From the NCBI GenBank assembly GCA_016715075.1, contig JADKBK010000014.1:124001-188000 (forward strand): a DNA stretch of 64,000 bases, in the 5' to 3' direction. Below, in pieces: positions 1 to 8,622 of this stretch. The position numbers were made by a program, and so were the translations under genes. This DNA comes from Bacteroidales bacterium (GTDB taxonomy: Bacteria > Bacteroidota > Bacteroidia > Bacteroidales > VadinHA17). Position 1 is the stretch's first letter. Each line of letters begins with the position of its first letter. The notes beneath the pieces are model-generated. The model did no database searches and was not told the origin of the DNA. It worked only from the letters and a program-made list of their open reading frames with translations.

Positions 1-704
1 TTTATCCCGGGAAGCAGCATTTGCCTGAACAGCTGGTCGGGACCTGAAAGAATTATTCCGGTTGCGAGGATGAAAATCATAAGACTGGCGGCCATTTTTG
101 ATCGCGGGCTGACAAGCCAGAATGAGAGTAATACATATGATAGCGATAAAAGCATTATTAGCAGTAGTACCTGGTATGTATTTAATATTCCGGAGGTTAA
201 GAAGGATATAAGTATTCCGGCAGCAACGCCTCCTAAGGTTTCTGCTGAGAATGATCTCCCCGGATCAAAGTCATGTACTGATCTGGCAAAGAGGATAAGT
301 TTGACAAGAGTAAATCCGGATACCAAACAGAAGGGTAGCAGGGCCAGAAATGTATAAATGAGACTAGTCAGAAAAGAGGGTGTCTCACCACTTGTAAGAA
401 AGATTCTTGCGAGGGCAAACAACATAATGACTGAGAGGAGAGGACTAAGGGAGAAAGCAAGGTTTAGTCTTTTCAGGCTGATAAGTTTCGGGCTGCCACC
501 AAAAGCGGCGCCGATTGCTGATCCGATAAGCCACGACCCAAGAAAGATACCTGTCACAAGTTCATATCCTCCCGAGATATTCATTACCTCGCGCATCAGC
601 AGGAGCTGCACTGAGGCACTGACGAGACCGATCATGAAAAGGTTAAGGCTGATCTGCGACGGAGTGAGGATGCCGATCTCCCCGGTGCCGGAAACATGAT
701 CCAT
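1..704 (-). CDS. Membrane domain of a spermidine-synthase-like protein (partial)
   Basis: The first 234 residues of an integral membrane protein read on the minus strand from ATG at 704; the rest lies beyond the window edge. The visible part is almost wholly hydrophobic, with about six to seven membrane segments. The opening QLLLMREVMNISGGYE, followed by a Gly-rich helix (FLGSWLIGSAIG), is like the N-terminal membrane domain of fused membrane/spermidine-synthase-like proteins. The cytosolic aminopropyltransferase-like domain, if present, would be encoded off-window. It starts 14 bases after the Memo-AMMECR1 stop, so the two genes are probably cotranscribed. The family is inferred from the membrane domain only; a generic MFS-like permease is the main alternative. 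Confidence 0.55.
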   Translation of the reverse strand, partial: MDHVSGTGEIGILTPSQISLNLFMIGLVSASVQLLLMREVMNISGGYELVTGIFLGSWLIGSAIGAAFGGSPKLISLKRLNLAFSLSPLLSVIMLFALARIFLTSGETPSFLTSLIYTFLALLPFCLVSGFTLVKLILFARSVHDFDPGRSFSAETLGGVAAGILISFLTSGILNTYQVLLLIMLLSLSYVLLSFWLVSPRSKMAASLMIFILATGIILSGPDQLFRQMLLPGI

Positions 705-718
705 ATTTAACCTTTTTT

Positions 719-2218
719 TTATCTTTTCAATACAACTCCTTCATAAATAAAAAGTTCTGCATCTTTCCATCCTGTCCAGCCTATTCCTGCTTTATCCCGT
801 GATGTATAGCCAAGAAATTCCTCCACTGTCCATTTGTTTTCAATGGCGACCTGAGGCAGCATTGTACCCGAGCGGGCTCCCTTCCTGATATATATGCCAT
901 GTTTCCCTAAAACAATCTCACTGATATCGTTAATCTTTATCAGTGGACCAAGAACAGTTATCTCGATTTCCGTTTTATCAAATTCCTCCCCTGTAAGGGG
1001 TGTGAATCTGTAATCCTCAAAGGCTGAAGAAATTGCAGATTCCCTGACGACAACATATAACGGATCTGTTGAAATAAACCGACCGATGCAGCCTCTTAAA
1101 CTACCATTAATCTTAAGAGTCACGAATGCTCCCATCTGTTTTTTAAGATTTTCAGACATCTCCTTCTCATCAAGGACAATCCTCTTTTTGTCATTGAGCA
1201 TTGTTCGGATACTGTTTTCTGCAATTTTGAAAAGCTGATTCTTCTCTGCACGGGTAAAGACTATATCTGATGACCCGTTATCCGATTGGTCACGTTTCCC
1301 ATTCCTGTCGAGAACAGCAAATGAGTTGTACCCTACCACTTCACTTTTGTTGCCATATGGAGAATCTCCGGAATTGCAATAGTCGAGATGCTTGATTTCC
1401 AGATTTTTATTTGCCTCTGTTAAATACAACAGTGCCAGACCTGATGTCCAACCGCACATGCTTGTTGCAAGCCCGGGCACCTCTTCTCCGGTATTTTTTT
1501 TCAGAGTATAAAGGAATGTTTCAGGTTTGCCGGATGAAATACTCATGGCTGTAATGCTATCGGTTCTGTTTGCATCTTTGTAGGAGGGGTAGTGAGAGAA
1601 ATCACTGCTGATGACAAAGAGATTATCCGGTGTAAAATATGGTTTAAGCGCCTCGGCAATCTTCCTTACCGTTGATTCATAATGGGTTCCGATAATTATT
1701 GGAATTATAGAGGGATTATCCTTAAAGTAATACTGGATGAAAGGCACCTGCACTTCAATGCTGTGTTCCTGAAGATGAGCATTTTCCGGAAAGTTAAATA
1801 CCTTATTATCCCTGATAAGATTGTCTGCGATTTCCCTGTTTACTTTAGCTTTCCCAAGAGGGGTAATATAATCTCCGGAATTATAGACCGAAGCCCCGTC
1901 AAACAGCATTACATGGCTTGAACCGATAATAAATATATTTTTGTACACAGAATTGGCGGGGATTGAATGAAAAGCCCCTGCAGCAATTTTGCCGGAGTAT
2001 ATATATCCTGCATGAGGAGAGATCATTGCTCTGACATTCCAGTCAGAGGGAGTTTTTCTGCAGCTTTCAAAAAGTTTTGCTAAATCACCGGTAAGAGTCT
2101 GTTTATCGGCAGAATAAAACCTTCCGGCAGCAGAAGGCTGCCTGTCTGTTGACTTGCTTTGGGAAAATGCTTCCATGATACAGATTATTGACAACAAAAC
2201 AATAAATACTGTTCGCAT
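719..2218 (-). CDS. Exported Memo-AMMECR1 fusion (AmmeMemoRadiSam proteins B and A)
   Basis: A 499-residue protein with two domains. Residues 1-20 form a signal peptide ending FSQ. Residues about 28-305 are a Memo-like domain (AmmeMemoRadiSam protein B) with the expected metal-ligand-type residues: His69 in SPHAGY, His148/His152 in HLQEHSIEVQ, His209 in DFSHY and Cys255 in MCGWTSG. Residues about 320-499 are an AMMECR1 domain (protein A) with the signature LRGCIGR at 374-380. The two proteins are usually separate, with a radical SAM partner; no radical SAM gene is in view. The biochemical role of the family is unsettled. The export signal means it acts outside the cytoplasm. A membrane spermidine-synthase-like gene follows 14 bases downstream. 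Confidence 0.88.
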   Translation of the reverse strand: MRTVFIVLLSIICIMEAFSQSKSTDRQPSAAGRFYSADKQTLTGDLAKLFESCRKTPSDWNVRAMISPHAGYIYSGKIAAGAFHSIPANSVYKNIFIIGSSHVMLFDGASVYNSGDYITPLGKAKVNREIADNLIRDNKVFNFPENAHLQEHSIEVQVPFIQYYFKDNPSIIPIIIGTHYESTVRKIAEALKPYFTPDNLFVISSDFSHYPSYKDANRTDSITAMSISSGKPETFLYTLKKNTGEEVPGLATSMCGWTSGLALLYLTEANKNLEIKHLDYCNSGDSPYGNKSEVVGYNSFAVLDRNGKRDQSDNGSSDIVFTRAEKNQLFKIAENSIRTMLNDKKRIVLDEKEMSENLKKQMGAFVTLKINGSLRGCIGRFISTDPLYVVVRESAISSAFEDYRFTPLTGEEFDKTEIEITVLGPLIKINDISEIVLGKHGIYIRKGARSGTMLPQVAIENKWTVEEFLGYTSRDKAGIGWTGWKDAELFIYEGVVLKR

Positions 2219-2232
2219 GACCGTAACAATAG

Positions 2233-2257
2233 TTTGGTCAAATAAAGTTAGACCAAA
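2233..2257. promoter_or_regulatory. Inverted repeat upstream of the Memo-AMMECR1 gene
   Basis: Perfect 7-bp arms TTTGGTC (2233-2239) and GACCAAA (2251-2257), separated by 11 bases, lie 15 bases upstream of the start codon at 2218. It could be an operator or a hairpin in the 5' leader. No regulator gene adjoins it, so its role is inferred from position only. Confidence 0.35.
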
Positions 2258-2304
2258 AAAACCGAAGAATTGAGGATTTAAATAGAAAATATTAGCTGAA
2301 ATAA

Positions 2305-2760
2305 TTACAGCAATACCATCGACTCTTTCAGGATTGAGCCATCATCATCTGTACCGTATAATTTAATCAACAGGTTGACAGTCGGGGTTCCGACCATGTG
2401 AATTATAGGATGGAGTTCATCTTTTATATCATCAACGTCCATATTGTCAAACTCATCAATGCTGAAATATAAATGGATCATCAGAGTGCATTCATTGCTT
2501 TCAATATTACAGAGCGCCCTGACAATTTTAGCAAGCCAGATGGATGATGAAGTATTGAAATACTCAAGGTTAAACCTCAGATTGGTGGTCATTCGCGGCC
2601 TCAGGGCATATTCAGTGACCCAGTTCAGGATGTTTTCATATGTCTTACTTGCATTCTCAGGAATTGATCTTCCTGAAAGTATAAGTTCACCCGTCATTGG
2701 ATTTAAATCTATCTGGGGTGTTTTTGCCGTAGGTTCTATAAACAGAGAGCTAAGTTCCAC
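2305..2760 (-). CDS. SiaC-family regulatory phosphoprotein (DUF1987)
   Basis: A small cytoplasmic protein of 151 residues, normal for the SiaC/DUF1987 family. Visible family features are the GRSIPENA segment near residue 30 and the LEYFNTSSS motif near residue 65; the Thr in NTSS matches the residue phosphorylated in Pseudomonas SiaC. In that system SiaC activates a diguanylate cyclase and is controlled by a kinase (SiaB) and a phosphatase (SiaA). None of those partners is nearby; the gene stands alone, divergent from argS, with the Memo-AMMECR1 gene 86 bases downstream. The signalling role is inferred from the family. Whether it controls cyclic di-GMP here is unknown. Confidence 0.85.
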   Translation of the reverse strand: MELSSLFIEPTAKTPQIDLNPMTGELILSGRSIPENASKTYENILNWVTEYALRPRMTTNLRFNLEYFNTSSSIWLAKIVRALCNIESNECTLMIHLYFSIDEFDNMDVDDIKDELHPIIHMVGTPTVNLLIKLYGTDDDGSILKESMVLL

Positions 2761-2798
2761 AATAAATATATATTACTTCTTATTAATATAATCACAAT

Positions 2799-2806
2799 CA
2801 AAAATA
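2799..2806 (-). promoter_or_regulatory. Candidate -7 box for the SiaC-family gene
   Basis: On the minus strand this reads TATTTTTG, a match to the Bacteroidota -7 consensus TAnnTTTG, 39 bases upstream of the start codon. No convincing -33 TTTG was found at the usual distance. Confidence 0.4.
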
Positions 2807-2958
2807 GGATATCTTTTCAGACATCGATGGACTATTTATCAAAAAGAACCATTCAATAGTCAAATAAAAATGTACGTTGGTATAAACTTGGAGCGTTTCA
2901 TGATGGTATCACCCTCCTTTTTGATTCTGTTTTCTTTCAGACCGAACTTTTTTAGTAT

Positions 2959-2966
2959 TATATTTG
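2959..2966 (+). promoter_or_regulatory. Candidate -7 box for argS
   Basis: TATATTTG matches the Bacteroidota -7 consensus TAnnTTTG and sits 22 bases upstream of the argS ATG, which would give a short leader. The -33 element is unclear. Confidence 0.45.
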
Positions 2967-2988
2967 CTGCCTGAAATTTGAATAAAAG

Positions 2989-4776
2989 ATGGAGATTGTT
3001 CTTAAAGGAAAAATAAAGGAGGCTATCCGGAAAATATACAATAGCGAAGTCTCGGATGATTTGATACAGTTGCAGGAAACAAGAAAAGACTTCAGGGGAG
3101 ATTTTACCCTTGTTGTTTTCCCTCTGTTACGATTCTCAAAAAACACTCCTGAAAAAACGGCTGAAACCATAGGAATGCATCTGGTGGAAAATTTCCAGCC
3201 TGTTTCAGGCTTTAATGTAATAAAGGGATTTCTGAATATAGAAATATCAGATACCTGGTGGATGGAGTTCCTCGGAAAGATGGCAATTGAAAAGGATCAT
3301 CTTGAAAAGTGTAAAGTAGCAGCTCCTGAGACAATACTTGTTGAGTATTCTTCACCTAACACAAATAAGCCGCTCCACCTGGGCCATATACGTAATAATC
3401 TTCTCGGGTATTCCCTTTTCAGACTATTATCTGCCACCGGACACAATGTTGTGAAAACAAATATTGTCAACGACAGGGGCATTCATATATGCAAGTCGAT
3501 GCTTGCATGGAAGGAGTTTGGTAATGGAGAAACACCTGAGTCTTCAGGGATGAAAGGCGACCACCTGGTTGGAAAATACTATGTCCTTTTCGAAAAGGCC
3601 TACAGATTTCAGGTTGATAAACTTATTCTGGATGGCATACCGGCTGCTGATGCAAAGAACTCAGCGCCGATTATGAAGGAGATCAGGGAGATGTTGCTTA
3701 AGTGGGAGTCGGGCGATAAGGAAGTCATTGACTTATGGAAGATGATGAACTCCTGGGTTTATGCCGGGTTTGATGAGACTTATAAAAAACTGGGTGTGGA
3801 TTTTGACAGGATTTATTATGAATCAGAAACATACAAAATAGGAAAGGAATTAGTCCTGACCGCCCTCGAACAAAATATCCTTTACAGAAATAATGACAGC
3901 TCAATCTGGGCCGACCTTACAGCTGACGGACTTGATCAGAAGCTGTTGCTGCGTTCTGATGGTACCGCTGTATATATGACTCAGGATCTGGGGACTGCCG
4001 TTGACAGGTATAACGATTATAAGTTTGATAAGAATATTTATGTGGTAGGTAACGAACAGAACTACCATTTTCAGGTTCTCAAAGCTGTGCTTAAGCGAAT
4101 GGGATATATCTGGGCTGACGGCCTCATTCACTTTTCCTATGGAATGGTGGAATTACCGGAAGGCAGGATGAAATCACGTGAAGGAACTGTTGTCGATGCA
4201 GATGACCTTATCGTTGAAATGCATGAAACTGCCAGGAAAGTCTCTCTGGAACTGGGAAAACTATCTGATTTTACTGACAGTGAGAAAGAGGAGATCTTCC
4301 GGAAAATAGGGCTTGGCGCTCTGAAATACTACATACTCAAGGTGGATCCCCGTAAGAATATGACATTTAATCCCGAAGAGTCGATTGATTTCAATGGAAA
4401 TACAGGTCCCTTTATTCAATATACTTATACCAGAATAAAATCTGTTTTGAGAAAAGCCGCACAAACAGGAATTGATGAGAGTTTAAAGAATCTTAATTCG
4501 GTAAAACCGCAGCCTAAGGAGATCGAGCTTATTAAATTGTTGCGCAAATTTTCCGAAACAGTCTCGGCAGCTGCATCTGAATACAGCCCCGCTCTGATTG
4601 CCAACTATTGTTACGATCTTGCCAGGGAGTATAACCAGTTTTATCACGATTATACGATCCTTGGAGAGGAAGATATAGCAGTAAGAGATTTCAGACTGGT
4701 TCTTTCAAGGCTTACGAGTGAGGTTCTGTCAACAGGAATGTGGCTTCTGGGTATAGAGATGCCTGAACGGATGTAG
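2989..4776 (+). CDS. argS: Arginyl-tRNA synthetase
   Basis: Charges tRNA-Arg with arginine using ATP in the cytoplasm. The 595 residues match bacterial ArgRS. Order: N-terminal tRNA-recognition domain (about 1-115); class I catalytic core with SSPNTNKPLHLGHIRN, whose HLGH at 130-133 is the HIGH motif; an adapted KMSKS loop (GRMKSREG near 392); and a C-terminal helical anticodon-binding domain with the usual NYCYDLAREYNQFYHD segment. The start is supported by family alignment of MEIVLKGKIKEAIRKIY and a Bacteroidota -7 box just upstream. It is complete, with no disruption. A 289-base gap with tandem repeats separates it from ffh. Confidence 0.97.
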   Translation: MEIVLKGKIKEAIRKIYNSEVSDDLIQLQETRKDFRGDFTLVVFPLLRFSKNTPEKTAETIGMHLVENFQPVSGFNVIKGFLNIEISDTWWMEFLGKMAIEKDHLEKCKVAAPETILVEYSSPNTNKPLHLGHIRNNLLGYSLFRLLSATGHNVVKTNIVNDRGIHICKSMLAWKEFGNGETPESSGMKGDHLVGKYYVLFEKAYRFQVDKLILDGIPAADAKNSAPIMKEIREMLLKWESGDKEVIDLWKMMNSWVYAGFDETYKKLGVDFDRIYYESETYKIGKELVLTALEQNILYRNNDSSIWADLTADGLDQKLLLRSDGTAVYMTQDLGTAVDRYNDYKFDKNIYVVGNEQNYHFQVLKAVLKRMGYIWADGLIHFSYGMVELPEGRMKSREGTVVDADDLIVEMHETARKVSLELGKLSDFTDSEKEEIFRKIGLGALKYYILKVDPRKNMTFNPEESIDFNGNTGPFIQYTYTRIKSVLRKAAQTGIDESLKNLNSVKPQPKEIELIKLLRKFSETVSAAASEYSPALIANYCYDLAREYNQFYHDYTILGEEDIAVRDFRLVLSRLTSEVLSTGMWLLGIEMPERM

Positions 4777-4866
4777 GGAAGCCGGAAGCATTAGTCATTA
4801 GCCTGCGGCGTCATTTGCTTCGCGTCATTAATGGTCATTCATTGTCAAGGGTTTCAAAACAAATTA

Positions 4867-4914
4867 GTGACAATTGAATGACAATTGAATGACAACCGAA
4901 TGACAATTGAATGA
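4867..4914. repeat. 11-bp tandem repeat (GACAATTGAAT type)
   Basis: Four tandem copies of an 11-bp unit, GACAATTGAAT, one with two substitutions (GACAACCGAAT), directly before the heptamer array in the argS-ffh gap. Looser copies of GTCATT occur in the preceding 80 bases. Confidence 0.85.
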
Positions 4915-5026
4915 CTTCGGACTTCGGTCTTCCGACTTCCGACTTCGGACTTCGGTCTTCCGACTTCGGACTTCCGACTTCGGACTTCGGTCTTCCGACT
5001 TCCGACTTTGGACTTCGGACTTCCGA
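4915..5026. repeat. Heptamer tandem array A (CTTCSGA, 16 units)
   Basis: Sixteen consecutive 7-bp units with no break in phase: CTTCGGA, CTTCGGT, CTTCCGA and one CTTTGGA. The variants are not random; the run GGA, GGT, CCGA recurs three times, suggesting expansion of multi-unit blocks. The same heptamers appear elsewhere in the window at 19513-19554 and 59779-59799. The array lies between argS and ffh, 39 bases before the ffh start. Confidence 0.95.
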
Positions 5027-5065
5027 CTATAAATTAATGAGTTAACCCGTTTTATAAATAAAAAT

Positions 5066-6385
5066 ATGTTTGAAAATTTAAGTGAAAGGCTGGAGAAGTC
5101 CTTTAAAATACTTAAAGGGCAGGGCAGAATATCTGAAATAAATATTGCTGAAACACTTAAAGAGGTGAGAAGAGCCTTGCTGGATGCTGATGTCAATTTT
5201 AAAATTGCCAAGCAGTTCACCGATACTGTTAAGCAGAAAGCATTAGGGCAGGAGGTTCTGAAATCTGTCAATCCCTCACAGATGATAGTCAAGATTGTCC
5301 ATGACGAACTTGTAGAGCTGATGGGTGGTGATAAGACTGATATTAATATTAAGATAAATCCTTCGATTATTCTTATTGCCGGGCTGCAGGGGTCAGGAAA
5401 AACAACATTCAGCGGGAAGCTTGCAAAGTGGGTTAAAACAAAAAGGAGTAAAAACCCGATGCTTGTGGCTTGTGATGTTTACAGACCTGCAGCTATTGAG
5501 CAGTTAAAGATAATCGGTGCCCAGGTGGATGTTCCGGTTTATACCGAGGATGGAAATATGGAGCCAGTGGTAATTGCAAGGAATGCAGTTAAGGAGGCTA
5601 AGAAGAGAGGTCACGATCTGGTAATTATTGATACGGCCGGACGATTGGCTATCGATGAGGAGATGATGAAGGAGATCTCTTCTGTAAAGGATGCCGTTAG
5701 TCCTCATGAAATTCTTTTTGTTGTCGATTCAATGACAGGACAGGATGCTGTCAATACCGCAAAGGAATTTAATGACAGGCTTGATTTTGATGGAGTTGTA
5801 CTGACCAAGCTTGATGGTGATACCAGGGGTGGAGCAGCTTTGTCTATTAAATCTGTAGTAAACAAGCCCATCAAGTTTGTGAGTTCCGGCGAGAAAATGG
5901 ATGCGATTGACATCTTTTATCCTGAGAGAATGGCAGACAGGATACTGGGAATGGGTGACATCGTTTCGCTTGTTGAAAAAGCCCAGGAGCAATTTGATGC
6001 TGAAGAGGCCAGAAAGCTGCAGAAGAGAATTGCAAAGGACCAGTTCGACTTTAATGATTTTATTACACAGATCCAGCAGATTAAGAAGATGGGTAATGTG
6101 AAGGATCTGATGTCAATGATTCCAGGTGTCGGGAAAGCCGTTAAGGATCTGGATATTGACGATAATGCATTTAAAAGTATTGAAGCTATTATAAGGAGTA
6201 TGACTCCAGAAGAGAGAGTAAATCCGGTTGTCCTCAATGGAAGCAGGCGTAAGAGAATTGCCATGGGCAGTGGTACCAGCGTTCAGGAGGTGAATAAACT
6301 TCTGAAGCAATTCGATGAAACGAGGAAAATGATGAAGATGATGACCAAGAGCGGGAACGTGGCAAAGCTGATGGGTAAAAAATAA
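5066..6385 (+). CDS. ffh: Signal recognition particle GTPase Ffh
   Basis: The SRP54 protein binds 4.5S RNA and the signal sequences of nascent membrane proteins and docks with FtsY. The 439 residues are typical. Visible order: N-terminal helical domain (MFENLSERLEKSFKILKG); G domain with P-loop GLQGSGKTT near 106-114, DTAGRL near 189 and TKLDGDTRGG near 247; and a Met-rich M domain from about residue 300 to the end (MMKMMTKSGNVAKLMGKK). It is intact, and folD follows after 7 bases, suggesting cotranscription. The heptamer array just upstream may lie in its leader. Confidence 0.97.
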   Translation: MFENLSERLEKSFKILKGQGRISEINIAETLKEVRRALLDADVNFKIAKQFTDTVKQKALGQEVLKSVNPSQMIVKIVHDELVELMGGDKTDINIKINPSIILIAGLQGSGKTTFSGKLAKWVKTKRSKNPMLVACDVYRPAAIEQLKIIGAQVDVPVYTEDGNMEPVVIARNAVKEAKKRGHDLVIIDTAGRLAIDEEMMKEISSVKDAVSPHEILFVVDSMTGQDAVNTAKEFNDRLDFDGVVLTKLDGDTRGGAALSIKSVVNKPIKFVSSGEKMDAIDIFYPERMADRILGMGDIVSLVEKAQEQFDAEEARKLQKRIAKDQFDFNDFITQIQQIKKMGNVKDLMSMIPGVGKAVKDLDIDDNAFKSIEAIIRSMTPEERVNPVVLNGSRRKRIAMGSGTSVQEVNKLLKQFDETRKMMKMMTKSGNVAKLMGKK

Positions 6386-6392
6386 TCATAAT

Positions 6393-7274
6393 ATGTACAA
6401 CCTGATTGATGGTAAAAAAGTTGCGTCTGAAATTAAAAAGGAGATAGCAGCAGAAGTTTTAAAACTTAAATCAAACGGCAGTAAGATTCCTCATCTTGCT
6501 GCAATACTGGTTGGTAATAACGGATCAAGCGAGACTTACGTTGCCAACAAGGTAAAAGACTGTGAAGAGGTGGGATTCAAGTCATCCCTTCTGAGATTCG
6601 GAAGTGATGTTGATGAAGTAACCCTGCTGCGGGAGATAGAGAAGCTCAACAATGATGATGATGTTGATGGGTTCATTGTACAATTACCATTACCGGCCCA
6701 TATTTCAGAACACAAGGTCATTGAAGCAATTGATCCTGAAAAGGATGCTGACGGCTTTCATCCGGTGAATCTGGGAAAAATGGTAATTGGCCTGACAAGT
6801 TATTTACCAGCAACACCATATGGAATTGTAGAACTTCTGAAAAGATACAGGATTGAGACTTCAGGGAAAAACTGCGTGGTAATAGGCCGCAGCAATATTG
6901 TCGGCAGGCCGGTAAGTATTCTGCTTTCGCAGAAAGGAATGGATGCAACTGTTACTGTTATCCACAGCCGGACAAAAAATATTCAGAGCCTTGTAAGTCA
7001 GGCTGATATAATTATTGCAGCAATTGGTTCCCCGGGATTTGTAACTGCTGATATGGTTAAGGTAGGAGCAGTTGTGATCGATGTAGGTACTACACGGATT
7101 GAAAGCTCTGAAACCAGATCAGGATTTAAGCTGACAGGTGATGTGGATTTTGAAAATGTCGCCCCAAAATGTTCCTATATTACACCCGTTCCCGGAGGTG
7201 TCGGACCAATGACCCGGGTGTCGCTTTTACGGAATACACTTCTTGCCGCAACGAAAAGACTAAGCCACTCCTGA
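6393..7274 (+). CDS. folD: Methylenetetrahydrofolate dehydrogenase / methenyltetrahydrofolate cyclohydrolase
   Basis: Bifunctional enzyme of one-carbon metabolism interconverting 5,10-methylene-, methenyl- and 10-formyl-tetrahydrofolate with NADP. The 293 residues fit the family. Visible motifs: the YVANKVKDCEEVG segment near residue 49 carrying the catalytic Lys, the substrate loop VDGFIVQLPLPAHI near 90, the dinucleotide-binding VVIGRSNIVGRPVS near 162 and the C-terminal PVPGGVGPMTR near 265. It follows ffh by 7 bases. It ends with TGA, which shows that TGA is a normal stop codon in this organism. It converges with the lipoprotein gene, with only 11 bases between stops and no room for a separate terminator. 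Confidence 0.97.
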   Translation: MYNLIDGKKVASEIKKEIAAEVLKLKSNGSKIPHLAAILVGNNGSSETYVANKVKDCEEVGFKSSLLRFGSDVDEVTLLREIEKLNNDDDVDGFIVQLPLPAHISEHKVIEAIDPEKDADGFHPVNLGKMVIGLTSYLPATPYGIVELLKRYRIETSGKNCVVIGRSNIVGRPVSILLSQKGMDATVTVIHSRTKNIQSLVSQADIIIAAIGSPGFVTADMVKVGAVVIDVGTTRIESSETRSGFKLTGDVDFENVAPKCSYITPVPGGVGPMTRVSLLRNTLLAATKRLSHS

Positions 7275-7285
7275 AAGTGAAATTC

Positions 7286-8293
7286 TTATAAAGGGGGCTC
7301 AAACCCGGTGAAGTAGAGGTCAAAACCTCCCAGGGAACCCTCACGGTTTGAAGAGAATATCATATAAAAATTGGTGAAATTGTCAGCAAAGCCTATCAGT
7401 GGCCTGTAGTCATCTGATATGCTGTTAATCTTCGGACCAAAATTTACAGGTGAATTCCAGTTGCCATTCCTGAAAACAGAATAGTAGAGGTCATAGCCTC
7501 CGAAACCTCCAGGTCGGTTAGATGCAAATACCATCATCCTTCCATATAGCATAGGGCACTTATCATCAGATGAACTGTTTATGCTGTCAACCTTTACCGA
7601 TGGTGCATAATCGGAATCAAACCATGCACCTATATCTTTCCCGTCAGGTCTCGATTTCAGGTATATATCAAAATTACCTTCAGGATTTGCAATAAAGTAT
7701 GCTGAATCCTGTTTCAGATCAAAACAGAAATATGCATCATCAAATTCAGTATTTACCAGTTTTACCGGATACGGACCATTAACATAAGGTATTAGATTTC
7801 CATATTGAGGGATGTTCTTACAATACATAAGATCGAGGTTTCCGGAACTGTTTTCTGATGATATCAGTAAATACTCATAACCGTCATATGAATTGTAGCA
7901 TCTGTAAGGGCCCAGGTCATTCCTGGGAGTATTTGCAACTTTCAGAAGAGTGTCAGTGAAAGCATCATTATTCATGCGGGAGAAAAGATCAAATGTTCCG
8001 TTTATCTGGTCAAAAACAAAGGTGATCAACCCCTGTTCCAGGTCAAACTGACTTCCTGAGCTTTTTCTGTTACTGGAAAATACCAGCAAAAGCTCTCCGG
8101 TAAGTTCGCGGGCAGAAGTATTATAGTCATCAAATACGGAATTCAGTCCCCTGATATTTATAACCGTATCAGGAAATGTCCCCTTCGGATATTTCACAGG
8201 ATCATTTTCCTTTGTACATTCAACTAACAACATTGATATGAATAAAGCACATATAATCAATGTAATAAAGCTATTCAAATATATTTTTCTCAT
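7286..8293 (-). CDS. Lipoprotein with PD40/WD40-like propeller repeats
   Basis: A 335-residue envelope protein. It begins with a lipoprotein signal: a hydrophobic stretch ending LLVEC at about residue 26, followed by an acidic linker. The C-terminal half contains typical PD40 blade motifs, FASNRPGGFGGYDLYYS and FSSNREGSLGGFDLYFT, each of the form SNR-GG-(F/Y)DLY. Less regular copies (LLVFSSNRKSSGSQFDL, ISSENSSGNLDLMY) occur earlier, so most of the mature protein is probably one beta-propeller. Such proteins are common in Bacteroidota envelopes, often with OmpA-like partners; none is seen here. Substrate or partner unknown. Confidence 0.8.
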   Translation of the reverse strand: MRKIYLNSFITLIICALFISMLLVECTKENDPVKYPKGTFPDTVINIRGLNSVFDDYNTSARELTGELLLVFSSNRKSSGSQFDLEQGLITFVFDQINGTFDLFSRMNNDAFTDTLLKVANTPRNDLGPYRCYNSYDGYEYLLISSENSSGNLDLMYCKNIPQYGNLIPYVNGPYPVKLVNTEFDDAYFCFDLKQDSAYFIANPEGNFDIYLKSRPDGKDIGAWFDSDYAPSVKVDSINSSSDDKCPMLYGRMMVFASNRPGGFGGYDLYYSVFRNGNWNSPVNFGPKINSISDDYRPLIGFADNFTNFYMIFSSNREGSLGGFDLYFTGFEPPL

Positions 8294-8342
8294 AAGTTAT
8301 GCATTTTAATTCAAGGCGGTAAAGATATCAATAAAAATGAAA

Positions 8343-8362
8343 AACCGGGTTAGGGCCCGGTT
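8343..8362 (-). terminator. Hairpin with T-rich tail on the minus strand
   Basis: AACCGGG (8343-8349) pairs with CCCGGTT (8356-8362) around a 6-base loop. On the minus strand the stem is followed by TTTTTCATTTTTATT, so it looks like an intrinsic terminator reading toward the lipoprotein gene, 50 bases upstream of its start. With no minus-strand gene upstream it may instead be a leader attenuator. Confidence 0.4.
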
Positions 8363-8593
8363 CTTCAAAAATAGAATTTAGGTTAATTCTAGGGTAAATA
8401 GGGTATGTTATATAAAAGAATTATTTGCTACAAACATAAGATGAATATTTGTCATGAGAGGTTGCGTGAAGAACATAAAAAAATAAAAAAAAAGAATCAT
8501 TATTTTATACTAAGCTGAAAATTAGGTGTTTATAATTAAATTAAAATGTTAATAATTGAATAAGCAGGTGAACAGCCATGTAGAAAATAGTGT

Positions 8594-8601
8594 TAATTTT
8601 G
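8594..8601 (+). promoter_or_regulatory. Candidate -7 box for the TPR-comA-aroE cluster
   Basis: TAATTTTG matches TAnnTTTG and lies 21 bases upstream of the ATG at 8623. This supports the upstream start rather than the ATG at 8672. Confidence 0.45.
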
Positions 8602-8622
8602 TGCCGGTACATATTTTATAGC

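Larger units (their letters stand above)
8294..8622. other. Intergenic gap with hairpin and one candidate promoter
   Basis: An AT-rich divergent gap of 329 bases between the lipoprotein gene and the TPR gene. It holds a hairpin (8343-8362) and a -7-like box (8594-8601), listed separately, plus long A-tracts near 8470-8495. No ORF or RNA gene is recognisable. Confidence 0.6.

Noticed and set aside
4867..5026. Possible CRISPR array
   Set aside because: Units of 7-11 bp without unique spacers; no cas genes in the window.
4864..5292. 142-residue minus-strand ORF with Ser/Arg/Lys repeats
   Set aside because: Its repeated part is the translation of heptamer array A and the rest is antisense to ffh.
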